This document shows, one piece after another, positions 38,751-51,961 of a stretch of 64,000 nt of DNA (position 1 is its first letter; every line of letters starts with the position of its first letter). The notes under the pieces were generated by a model. It made no database searches and was not told the origin of the DNA. It saw only the letters and a list, made by a program, of their open reading frames with translations. The DNA is from Oasisia sp. SBJ-2009 (taxonomy: Eukaryota; Annelida; Polychaeta; Sabellida; Siboglinidae): assembly GCA_964017155.1 (NCBI GenBank), contig OZ024865.1, positions 22,054,611 to 22,118,610 of the forward strand. Reading direction: 5' to 3'. The position numbers and the translations under genes are program-made.

Positions 38751-41700
38751 TTGCACTCCACCCAATCTACCCACTCCAACCAACCTGCCCACTTCACCCA
38801 ACCTCCCCACTCCGCCCAACCTCCCCACTCCACCCAACCTCCCCACTTCAAACAACCTCCCCATTCCACCCAACCTCCCCACTCCACCCAACCTCCCCAC
38901 TCCACCCAACCTCCCCACTTCACCCAACCTCCCCACTCCACCCAACCTCCCCACTGCACCAAACCTCCCCACTTCACCCAACCTCCCCACACCACCCAAC
39001 CTCCCCACTTCACCCAACCTCCGCACTCCAATAAATCTCCGCACTCCACCCAACTTCCGCACTCCACCCAACTTCAACACTCCACCCACCTTCCGCACTC
39101 CACCCAACTTCAGCACTCCACCCAACTTCCGCACGTCATCCAACCTCCGCACTCCACCCAACCTCCGCACTGCACCCTAACTCCCCACTTCACCCAACCT
39201 CCGCACTCCACCCAACCTCCCCACTCCACGCAACCTACCCACTCCACGAAACCTCCCCACTCCACCCAACCTCCCCACGGCACCCAACCTCCCCACTTCA
39301 CCCAACCTCCCCACTCCACCCAACCTCCCCACTACACCCAACCTCACCACTCCACCCAGTCTCCCCACTGCACCCAACCTCCCCACTGCACCAACCTCCC
39401 CACTTCACCCAACCTCCCCACTCCACCCAACCTGCCTACTTCACCCAACATCCGCACTCCAACCAACCTCCGCACTTCACCCAACCTCCGCACTCCACCC
39501 AACCTACCCACTTCCCCCAACCTCCGCACTCCATCGAACCTCCGAACTCCACCCAACCTCCGCGCTCCAACTAACTTCCGCACTCCACCCAACCTCCGCA
39601 CTCCACCCAACTTCCGCCCTCCACCCAACCTCCCCACTCCACCCAACCTCTTCACTCCACCCAACCTCCCCACTCCACCCAACCTCCCCACTCCACCCAA
39701 CTTCCCCACTGCACCCAACCTCCCCACTCCACCCAACCTCCCCACTCATCCCAACCTCCCCACTCCACCCAACCTCCGCACTCCACCTAACCTCCCCACT
39801 CAGCTATTCCTCCCCACATCACCCAACTTCCCCACTTCACCCAACCTCCCCACTCCACTATTCCTCCACACTTCACCAAACTTCCGCACTGCATCCAAAT
39901 TCCGCACTGCAACCAACCTCCCCACTCCACCCAACCTCCCCACTCCACCCAACCTCCCCACTCCATCCAACCTCCCCACTCCACCCAACATCCCCACTGC
40001 ACCCAACCTCCCCACTTCACCCAACGTCCGCACTCCACCCAACCTCCGTACTCCACCCAAATTTTGCACTCCACCCAACCTCCCCACTGCATTCAACCTC
40101 CCCACTTCACCCAACATCCCCATTCCACCCAAACTCCCCACTTCACCCAACCTCCGCACTCTACCCAACCTCCGCACTCCACCCAACTTCCGCACTCCAC
40201 GCAACTTCCGCACTCCACCCAACTTCCGCACGCCATCCAACCTTCGCACTCCACCCAACCTCCGCACTCCACCCAATTTCCGCACTCCACCCAACCTCCC
40301 CACTCCACCCAACCTCCCCACTGCACCCAACCTCCCCACTCATCCCAACCTCCCCACTCATCCCAACCTCCGCACTCCACCTAACATCCCCACTCCACTA
40401 TTCCTCCCCACATCACCCAACTTCCCCACTCCACCCAACCTCCCCATTCCACTATTCCTCCACACTTCACCCAACTTCCGCACTCCATCCAAATTCCGAA
40501 CTCGAACCAACCTCCCCACTCCACCCAACCTCCCCACTCCACCCAACCTCCCCACTCCAACCAACCTCCCTACTCCACCCAACCTCCCCACTGCACCCAA
40601 CCTCCCCACTTCACCCAACCTCCCCACTCCACCCAACCTCCCCACTTCACCCAACCTCCGCACTCCACCCAACCTCCCCACTCCACGCAACCTACCCACT
40701 CCACTAAACCTTCCCACTCCACCCAACCTCCCCACTTCACCCAACCTCCCCACTTCACCCAACCTCCCCACTCCACCCAACCTCCCCACTTCACCCAACC
40801 TCCGCACTCCACCCAACCTCCCCACTCCACGCAACCTACCCACTCCACCAAGCCTCCCCACTCCACCCAACCTCCCCACTTCACCCAACCTCCCCACTTC
40901 ACCCAAACTCCCCACTCCACCAAACCTCCCCACTCCACCCAACCTCCCCACTTCACCCAACCTCCCCACTTCACCCAACCTCCCCACTCCACCAAACCTC
41001 CCCACTTCACCCAACCTCCCCACTCCACCCAACCCCCCGACTTCACACAACCTCAGCACTCAATCCAACCTCCGCACTCCACCCAACCTCCGCACTCCAC
41101 CCAAATTCCGCACTCCACCCAACTTCCGCACTCCACCCAAATTCCACACTCCACCCAACCTCCGCACTCCACCCAACTTCCTCACTCTACCCAACTTCCG
41201 CACACCACCGAAATTCCGCATTCCACCCAACCTCCGAACTCCACCTAACCTCCGCACTCCACCCAAATTTTGCACTCCACCCAATCTACCCACTCCAACC
41301 AACCTGCCCACTTCACCCAACCTCCCCACTCCGCCCAACCTCCCCACTCCACCCAACCTCCCCACTTCAAACAACCTCCCCATTCCACCCAACCTCCCCA
41401 CTCCACCCAACCTCCCCACTCCACCCAACCTCCCCACTTCACCCAACCTCCCCACTCCACCCAACCTCCCCACTGCACCAAACCTCCCCACTTCACCCAA
41501 CCTCCCCACACCACCCAACCTCCCCACTTCACCCAACCTCCGCACTCCAATCAATCTCCGCACTCCACCCAACTTCCGCACTCCACCCAACTTCAACACT
41601 CCACCCACCTTCCGCACTCCACCCAACTTCAGCACTCCACCCAACTTCCGCACGTCATCCAACCTCCGCACTCCACCCAACCTCCGCACTGCACCCAACC

Positions 41701-42331
41701 TCCCCACTTCACCCAACCTCCGCACTCCACCCAACCTCCCCACTCCACGCAACCTACCCACTCCACTAAACCTTCCCACTCCACCCAACCTCCCCACTTC
41801 ACCCAACCTCCCCACTTCACCCAACCTCCCCACTCCACCCAACCTCCCCACTTCACCCAACCTCCGCACTCCACCCAACCTCCCCACTCCACGCAACCTA
41901 CCCACTCCACCAAGCCTCCCCACTCCACCCAACCTCCCCACTTCACCCAACCTCCCCACTTCACCCAAACTCCCCACTCCACCAAACCTCCCCACTCCAC
42001 CCAACCTCCCCACTTCACCCAACCTCCCCACTTCACCCAACCTCCCCACTCCACCAAACCTCCCCACTTCACCCAACCTCCCCACTCCACCCAACCCCCC
42101 GACTTCACACAACCTCAGCACTCAATCCAACCTCCGCACTCCACCCAACCTCCGCACTCCACCCAAATTCCGCACTCCACCCAACTTCCGCACTCCACCC
42201 AAATTCCACACTCCACCCAACCTCCGCACTCCACCCAACTTCCTCACTCTACCCAACTTCCGCACACCACCGAAATTCCGCATTCCACCCAACCTCCGAA
42301 CTCCACCTAACCTCCGCACTCCACCCAAATT
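38751..42331. repeat. 3.6-kb tandem higher-order repeat, copy 2
   Basis: Copy of 35,224-38,750, 54 bp longer. Three extra units lie at about 40,220-40,273 (with CGCACGCCATCC and CCTTCGCACTCC), moving the offset from 3,527 to 3,581 bp. The three units are present in all later B-type copies, so copy 1 more likely lost them. Confidence 0.87.
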
Positions 42332-44959
42332 TTGCACTCCACCCAATCTACCCACTCCAACCAACCTGCCCACTTCACCCAACCTCCCCACTCCGCCCAA
42401 CCTCCCCACTCCACCCAACCTCCCCACTTCAAACAACCTCCCCATTCCACCCAACCTCCCCACTCCACCCAACCTCCCCACTCCACCCAACCTCCCCACT
42501 TCACCCAACCTCCCCACTCCACCCAACCTCCCCACTGCACCAAACCTCCCCACTTCACCCAACCTCCCCACACCACCCAACCTCCCCACTTCACCCAACC
42601 TCCGCACTCCAATCAATCTCCGCACTCCACCCAACTTCCGCACTCCACCCAACTTCAACACTCCACCCACCTTCCGCACTCCACCCAACTTCAGCACTCC
42701 ACCCAACTTCCGCACGTCATCCAACCTCCGCACTCCACCCAACCTCCGCACTGCACCCAAATTCCGCACTCCACCCAACCTCCCCACTTCACCCAAACTC
42801 CCCACTCCACCCAACCTCCCCACTTCACCCAACCTCCCCACTTCACCCAACCTCCCCACTCCACCAAACCTCCCCACTTCCCCCAACCTCCCCACTTCAC
42901 TCAACCTCCCCACTCCACTCAACCTACCCACTCCACCAAACCTCCCCACTCCACCCAACTTCCCCACTTCACCCAACCTCCCCACTTCACCCAACCTCCC
43001 CACTCCACCAAACCTCCCCGCTTCACCCAACCTCCCCACTCCACCCAACCCCCCGACTTCACACAACCTCAGCACTCAATCCAACCTCCGCACTCCACCC
43101 AACCTCCGCACTCCACCCAAATTCCGCACTCCACCCAACTTCCGCACTCCACCCAAATTCCACACTCCACCCAACCTCCGCACTCCACCCAACTTCCTCA
43201 CTCTACCCAACTTCCGCACACCACCGAAATTCCGCATTCCACCCAACCCCCGAACTCCACCTAACCTCCGCACTCCACCCAAATTTTGCACTCCACCCAA
43301 CCTACCCACTCCAACCAACCTGCCCACTTCACCCAACCTCCCCACTCCACCCAACCTCCCCACTCCACCCAACCTCCCCACTCCAACCAACCTCCCCATT
43401 CCACCCAACCTCCCCACTCCACCCAACCTCCCCAATGCACCCAACCTCCCCACTTCACCCAACCTCCCCACTCCACCCAACCTCCCAACTGCACCAAACC
43501 TCCCCACTTCACCCAACCTCCCCACACCACCCAACCTCCCCACTTCACCCAACCTCCGCACTCCAATCAATCTCCGCACTCCACCCATCTTCCGCACTCC
43601 ACCCAACTTCAACACTCCACCCACCTTCCGCACTCCACCCAACTTCAGCACTCCACCCAACTTCCGCACGTCATCCAACCTCCGCACTCCATCCAACGTC
43701 CGCACTCCACCCAAATTCCGCACTCCACCCAACCTCCCCACTTCACCCAAACTCCCCACTTCACCCAACCTCCGCACTCCACCCAACCTCCCCACTCCAC
43801 GCAACCTACCCAATCCACGAAACCTCCCCACTCCACCCAACCTCCCCACGGCACCCAACCTCCCCACTTCACCCAACCTCCCCACTCCACCCAACCTCCC
43901 CACTCCACCCAACCTCACCACTCCACCCAATCTCCCCACTGCACCCAACCTCCCCACTGCACCCAACCTCCCCACTTCACCCAACCTCCCCCCTCCACCC
44001 AACCTCCCTACTTCACCCAACATCCGCACTCCAACCAACCTCCGCACTTCACCCAACCTCCGTACTCCACCCAACCTACCCACTTCACCCAACCTCCGCA
44101 CTCCATCGAACCTCCGAACTCCACCCAACCTCCGCGCTCCAACTAACTTCCGCACTCCACCCAACCTCCCCACTTCACTCAACCTCCCCACTCCACTCAA
44201 CCTACCCACTCCACCAAACCTCCCCACTCCACCCAACTTCCCCACTTCACCCAACCTCCCCACTTCACCCAACCTCCCCACTGCACCCAACCTCCCCACT
44301 TCACCCAACCTCCCCCCTCCACCCAACCTCCCTACTTCACCCAACATCCGCACTCCAACCAACCTCCGCACTTCACCCAACCTCCGTACTCCACCCAACC
44401 TACCCACTTCACCCAACCTCCGCACTCCATCGAACCTCCGAACTCCACCCAACCTCCGCGCTCCAACTAACTTCCGCACTCCACCCAACCTCCGCACTCC
44501 ACCCAACTTCCGCCCTCCACCCAACCTCCCCACTCCACCCAACCTCTTCACTCCACCCAACCTCCCCACTCCACCCAACCTCCCCACTCCACCCAACTTC
44601 CCCACTGCACCCAACCTCTCCACTCCACCCAACCTCCCCACTCATCCCAACCTCCCCACTCCACCCAACCTCCGCACTCCACCTAACCTCCCCACTCAGC
44701 TATTCCTCCCCACATCACCCAACTTCCCCACTTCACCCAACCTCCCCACTCCACTATTCCTCCACACTTCACCAAACTTCCGCACTGCATCCAAATTCCG
44801 CACTGCAACCAACCTCCCCACTCCACCCAACCTCCCCACTCCACCCAACCTCCCCACTCCATCCAACCTCCCCACTCCACCCAACATCCCCACTGCACCC
44901 AACCTCCCCACTTCACCCAACGTCCGCACTCCACCCAACCTCCGTACTCCACCCAAATT
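42332..44959. repeat. Higher-order unit A', copy 1 (2,628 bp)
   Basis: Runs from one ATTTTGCACTCC marker to a later one, with another internal marker at 43,286. It begins with CACCCAATCTACCC and contains CAACCCCCGAACTCC (about 43,245). It is followed by unit B at 44,960. The copy at 47,156 is 18 bp shorter. Confidence 0.87.
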
Positions 44960-47155
44960 TTGCACTCCACCCAACCTCCCCACTGCATTCAACCTCCCCA
45001 CTTCACCCAACATCCCCATTCCACCCAAACTCCCCACTTCACCCAACCTCCGCACTCTACCCAACCTCCGCACTCCACCCAACTTCCGCACTCCACGCAA
45101 CTTCCGCACTCCACCCAACTTCCGCACGCCATCCAACCTTCGCACTCCACCCAACCTCCGCACTCCACCCAAATTCCGCACTCCACCCAACCTCCCCACT
45201 CCACCCAACCTCCCCACTGCACCCAACCTCCCCACTCATCCCAACCTCCCCACTCATCCCAACCTCCGCACTCCACCTAACATCCCCACTCCACTATTCC
45301 TCCCCACATCACCCAACTTCCCCACTCCACCCAACCTCCCCACTCCACTATTCCTCCACACTTCACCCAACTTCCGCACTCCATCCAAATTCCGAACTCG
45401 AACCAACCTCCCCATTCCACCCAACCTCCCCACTCCACCCAACCTCCCCACTCCAACCAACCTCCCTACTCCACCCAACCTCCCCACTGCACCCAACCTC
45501 CCCACTTCACCCAACCTCCCCACTCCACCCAACCTCCCCACTTCACCCAACCTCCGCACTCCACCCAACCTCCCCACTCCACGCAACCTACCCACTCCAC
45601 TAAACCTTCCCACTCCACCCAACCTCCCCACTTCACCCAACCTCCCCACTTCACCCAACCTCCCCACTCCACCCAACCTCCCCACTGCACCAAACCTCCC
45701 CACTTCACCCAACCTCCCCACACCACCCAACCTCCCCACTTCACCCAACCTCCGCACTCCAATCAATCTCCGCACTCCACCCAACTTCCGCACTCCACCC
45801 AACTTCAACACTCCACCCACCTTCCGCACTCCACCCAACTTCAGCACTCCACCCAACTTCCGCACGTCATCCAACCTCCGCACTCCACCCAACGTCCGCA
45901 CTCCACCCAAATTCCGCACTCCACCCAACCTCCCCACTTCACCCAAACTCCCCACTTCACCCAACCTCCGCACTCCACCCAACCTCCCCACTCCACGCAA
46001 CCTACCCACTCCACGAAACCTCCCCACTCCACCCAACCTCCCCACGGCACCCAACCTCCCCACTTCACCCAACCTCCCCACTCCACCCAACCTCCCCACT
46101 CCACCCAACCTCACCACTCCACCCAATCTCCCCACTGCACCCAACCTCCCCACTGCACCCAACCTCCCCACTTCACCCAACCTCCCCCCTCCACCCAACC
46201 TCCCTACTTCACCCAACATCCGCACTCCAACCAACCTCCGCACTTCACCCAACCTCCGTACTCCACCCAACCTACCCACTTCACCCAACCTCCGCACTCC
46301 ATCGAACCTCCGAACTCCACCCAACCTCCGCGCTCCAACTAACTTCCGCACTCCACCCAACCTCCCCACTTCACTCAACCTCCCCACTCCACTCAACCTA
46401 CCCACTCCACCAAACCTCCCCACTCCACCCAACTTCCCCACTTCACCCAACCTCCCCACTTCACCCAACCTCCCCACTGCACCCAACCTCCCCACTTCAC
46501 CCAACCTCCCCCCTCCACCCAACCTCCCTACTTCACCCAACATCCGCACTCCAACCAACCTCCGCACTTCACCCAACCTCCGTACTCCACCCAACCTACC
46601 CACTTCACCCAACCTCCGCACTCCATCGAACCTCCGAACTCCACCCAACTTCCGCGCTCCAACTAACTTCCGCACTCCACCCAACCTCCGCACTCCACCC
46701 AACTTCCGCCCTCCACCCAACCTCCCCACTCCACCCAACCTCTTCACTCCACCCAACCTCCCCACTCCACCCAACCTCCCCACTCCACCCAACTTCCCCA
46801 CTGCACCCAACCTCTCCACTCCACCCAACCTCCCCACTCATCCCAACCTCCCCACTCCACCCAACCTCCGCACTCCACCTAACCTCCCCACTCAGCTATT
46901 CCTCCCCACATCACCCAACTTCCCCACTTCACCCAACCTCCCCACTCCACTATTCCTCCACACTTCACCAAACTTCCGCACTGCATCCAAATTCCGCACT
47001 GCAACCAACCTCCCCACTCCACCCAACCTCCCCACTCCACCCAACCTCCCCACTCCATCCAACCTCCCCACTCCACCCAACATCCCCACTGCACCCAACC
47101 TCCCCACTTCACCCAACGTCCGCACTCCACCCAACCTCCGTACTCCACCCAAATT
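44960..47155. repeat. Higher-order unit B, copy 1 (2,196 bp)
   Basis: 2,196 bp is exactly 122 units of 18 bp. It begins ATTTTGCACTCCACCC then CACTGCATTC, and contains CGCACGCCATCC, CCCACGGCACCC, the GCGCTCCAACTAACTTCC unit twice, and CTCAGCTATTCC. It recurs at 49,766 and 51,962, apparently without change where I compared the copies. Confidence 0.9.
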
Positions 47156-49765
47156 TTGCACTCCACCCAATCTACCCACTCCAACCAACCTGCCCACTTC
47201 ACCCAACCTCCCCACTCCGCCCAACCTCCCCACTCCACCCAACCTCCCCACTTCAAACAACCTCCCCATTCCACCCAACCTCCCCACTCCACCCAACCTC
47301 CCCACTCCACCCAACCTCCCCACTTCACCCAACCTCCCCACTCCACCCAACCTCCCCACTGCACCAAACCTCCCCACTTCACCCAACCTCCCCACACCAC
47401 CCAACCTCCCCACTTCACCCAACCTCCGCACTCCAATCAATCTCCGCACTCCACCCAACTTCCGCACTCCACCCAACTTCAACACTCCACCCACCTTCCG
47501 CACTCCACCCAACTTCAGCACTCCACCCAACTTCCGCACGTCATCCAACCTCCGCACTCCACCCAACCTCCGCACTGCACCCAAATTCCGCACTCCACCC
47601 AACCTCCCCACTTCACCCAAACTCCCCACTCCACCCAACCTCCCCACTTCACCCAACCTCCCCACTTCACCCAACCTCCCCACTCCACCAAACCTCCCCA
47701 CTTCCCCCAACCTCCCCACTTCACTCAACCTCCCCACTCCACTCAACCTACCCACTCCACCAAACCTCCCCACTCCACCCAACTTCCCCACTTCACCCAA
47801 CCTCCCCACTTCACCCAACCTCCCCACTCCACCAAACCTCCCCGCTTCACCCAACCTCCCCACTCCACCCAACCCCCCGACTTCACACAACCTCAGCACT
47901 CAATCCAACCTCCGCACTCCACCCAACCTCCGCACTCCACCCAACTTCCGCACTCCACCCAAATTCCACACTCCACCCAACCTCCGCACTCCACCCAACT
48001 TCCTCACTCTACCCAACTTCCGCACACCACCGAAATTCCGCATTCCACCCAACCCCCGAACTCCACCTAACCTCCGCACTCCACCCAAATTTTGCACTCC
48101 ACCCAACCTACCCACTCCAACCAACCTGCCCACTTCACCCAACCTCCCCACTCCACCCAACCTCCCCACTCCACCCAACCTCCCCACTCCAACCAACCTC
48201 CCCATTCCACCCAACCTCCCCACTCCACCCAACCTCCCCAATGCACCCAACCTCCCCACTTCACCCAACCTCCCCACTCCACCCAACCTCCCAACTGCAC
48301 CAAACCTCCCCACTTCACCCAACCTCCCCACACCACCCAACCTCCCCACTTCACCCAACCTCCGCACTCCAATCAATCTCCGCACTCCACCCATCTTCCG
48401 CACTCCACCCAACTTCAACACTCCACCCACCTTCCGCACTCCACCCAACTTCAGCACTCCACCCAACTTCCGCACGTCATCCAACCTCCGCACTCCATCC
48501 AACGTCCGCACTCCACCCAAATTCCGCACTCCACCCAACCTCCCCACTTCACCCAAACTCCCCACTTCACCCAACCTCCGCACTCCACCCAACCTCCCCA
48601 CTCCACGCAACCTACCCAATCCACGAAACCTCCCCACTCCACCCAACCTCCCCACGGCACCCAACCTCCCCACTTCACCCAACCTCCCCACTCCACCCAA
48701 CCTCCCCACTCCACCCAACCTCACCACTCCACCCAATCTCCCCACTGCACCCAACCTCCCCACTGCACCCAACCTCCCCACTTCACCCAACCTCCCCCCT
48801 CCACCCAACCTCCCTACTTCACCCAACATCCGCACTCCAACCAACCTCCGCACTTCACCCAACCTCCGTACTCCACCCAACCTACCCACTTCACCCAACC
48901 TCCGCACTCCATCGAACCTCCGAACTCCACCCAACCTCCGCGCTCCAACTAACTTCCGCACTCCACCCAACCTCCCCACTTCACTCAACCTCCCCACTCC
49001 ACTCAACCTACCCACTCCACCAAACCTCCCCACTCCACCCAACTTCCCCACTTCACCCAACCTCCCCACTTCACCCAACCTCCCCACTGCACCCAACCTC
49101 CCCACTTCACCCAACCTCCCCCCTCCACCCAACCTCCCTACTTCACCCAACATCCGCACTCCAACCAACCTCCGCACTTCACCCAACCTCCGTACTCCAC
49201 CCAACCTACCCACTTCACCCAACCTCCGCACTCCATCGAACCTCCGAACTCCACCCAACCTCCGCGCTCCAACTAACTTCCGCACTCCACCCAACCTCCG
49301 CACTCCACCCAACTTCCGCCCTCCACCCAACCTCCCCACTCCACCCAACCTCTTCACTCCACCCAACCTCCCCACTCCACCCAACCTCCCCACTCCACCC
49401 AACTTCCCCACTGCACCCAACCTCTCCACTCCACCCAACCTCCCCACTCATCCCAACCTCCCCACTCCACCCAACCTCCGCACTCCACCTAACCTCCCCA
49501 CTCAGCTATTCCTCCCCACATCACCCAACTTCCCCACTTCACCCAACCTCCCCACTCCACTATTCCTCCACACTTCACCAAACTTCCGCACTGCATCCAA
49601 ATTCCGCACTGCAACCAACCTCCCCACTCCACCCAACCTCCCCACTCCACCCAACCTCCCCACTCCATCCAACCTCCCCACTCCACCCAACATCCCCACT
49701 GCACCCAACCTCCCCACTTCACCCAACGTCCGCACTCCACCCAACCTCCGTACTCCACCCAAATT
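47156..49765. repeat. Higher-order unit A', copy 2 (2,610 bp)
   Basis: Copy of 42,332-44,959 missing one 18-bp unit near 47,943 (the AAATTCCGCACTCCACCC unit following 43,109 in copy 1). After that point the offset is a constant 4,806 bp (267 units). Confidence 0.88.
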
Positions 49766-51961
49766 TTGCACTCCACCCAACCTCCCCACTGCATTCAACC
49801 TCCCCACTTCACCCAACATCCCCATTCCACCCAAACTCCCCACTTCACCCAACCTCCGCACTCTACCCAACCTCCGCACTCCACCCAACTTCCGCACTCC
49901 ACGCAACTTCCGCACTCCACCCAACTTCCGCACGCCATCCAACCTTCGCACTCCACCCAACCTCCGCACTCCACCCAAATTCCGCACTCCACCCAACCTC
50001 CCCACTCCACCCAACCTCCCCACTGCACCCAACCTCCCCACTCATCCCAACCTCCCCACTCATCCCAACCTCCGCACTCCACCTAACATCCCCACTCCAC
50101 TATTCCTCCCCACATCACCCAACTTCCCCACTCCACCCAACCTCCCCACTCCACTATTCCTCCACACTTCACCCAACTTCCGCACTCCATCCAAATTCCG
50201 AACTCGAACCAACCTCCCCATTCCACCCAACCTCCCCACTCCACCCAACCTCCCCACTCCAACCAACCTCCCTACTCCACCCAACCTCCCCACTGCACCC
50301 AACCTCCCCACTTCACCCAACCTCCCCACTCCACCCAACCTCCCCACTTCACCCAACCTCCGCACTCCACCCAACCTCCCCACTCCACGCAACCTACCCA
50401 CTCCACTAAACCTTCCCACTCCACCCAACCTCCCCACTTCACCCAACCTCCCCACTTCACCCAACCTCCCCACTCCACCCAACCTCCCCACTGCACCAAA
50501 CCTCCCCACTTCACCCAACCTCCCCACACCACCCAACCTCCCCACTTCACCCAACCTCCGCACTCCAATCAATCTCCGCACTCCACCCAACTTCCGCACT
50601 CCACCCAACTTCAACACTCCACCCACCTTCCGCACTCCACCCAACTTCAGCACTCCACCCAACTTCCGCACGTCATCCAACCTCCGCACTCCACCCAACG
50701 TCCGCACTCCACCCAAATTCCGCACTCCACCCAACCTCCCCACTTCACCCAAACTCCCCACTTCACCCAACCTCCGCACTCCACCCAACCTCCCCACTCC
50801 ACGCAACCTACCCACTCCACGAAACCTCCCCACTCCACCCAACCTCCCCACGGCACCCAACCTCCCCACTTCACCCAACCTCCCCACTCCACCCAACCTC
50901 CCCACTCCACCCAACCTCACCACTCCACCCAATCTCCCCACTGCACCCAACCTCCCCACTGCACCCAACCTCCCCACTTCACCCAACCTCCCCCCTCCAC
51001 CCAACCTCCCTACTTCACCCAACATCCGCACTCCAACCAACCTCCGCACTTCACCCAACCTCCGTACTCCACCCAACCTACCCACTTCACCCAACCTCCG
51101 CACTCCATCGAACCTCCGAACTCCACCCAACCTCCGCGCTCCAACTAACTTCCGCACTCCACCCAACCTCCCCACTTCACTCAACCTCCCCACTCCACTC
51201 AACCTACCCACTCCACCAAACCTCCCCACTCCACCCAACTTCCCCACTTCACCCAACCTCCCCACTTCACCCAACCTCCCCACTGCACCCAACCTCCCCA
51301 CTTCACCCAACCTCCCCCCTCCACCCAACCTCCCTACTTCACCCAACATCCGCACTCCAACCAACCTCCGCACTTCACCCAACCTCCGTACTCCACCCAA
51401 CCTACCCACTTCACCCAACCTCCGCACTCCATCGAACCTCCGAACTCCACCCAACTTCCGCGCTCCAACTAACTTCCGCACTCCACCCAACCTCCGCACT
51501 CCACCCAACTTCCGCCCTCCACCCAACCTCCCCACTCCACCCAACCTCTTCACTCCACCCAACCTCCCCACTCCACCCAACCTCCCCACTCCACCCAACT
51601 TCCCCACTGCACCCAACCTCTCCACTCCACCCAACCTCCCCACTCATCCCAACCTCCCCACTCCACCCAACCTCCGCACTCCACCTAACCTCCCCACTCA
51701 GCTATTCCTCCCCACATCACCCAACTTCCCCACTTCACCCAACCTCCCCACTCCACTATTCCTCCACACTTCACCAAACTTCCGCACTGCATCCAAATTC
51801 CGCACTGCAACCAACCTCCCCACTCCACCCAACCTCCCCACTCCACCCAACCTCCCCACTCCATCCAACCTCCCCACTCCACCCAACATCCCCACTGCAC
51901 CCAACCTCCCCACTTCACCCAACGTCCGCACTCCACCCAACCTCCGTACTCCACCCAAATT
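49766..51961. repeat. Higher-order unit B, copy 2 (2,196 bp)
   Basis: 4,806 bp downstream of copy 1, with the same internal order. Together with 47,156-49,765 it forms the second A'B composite. Confidence 0.9.
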
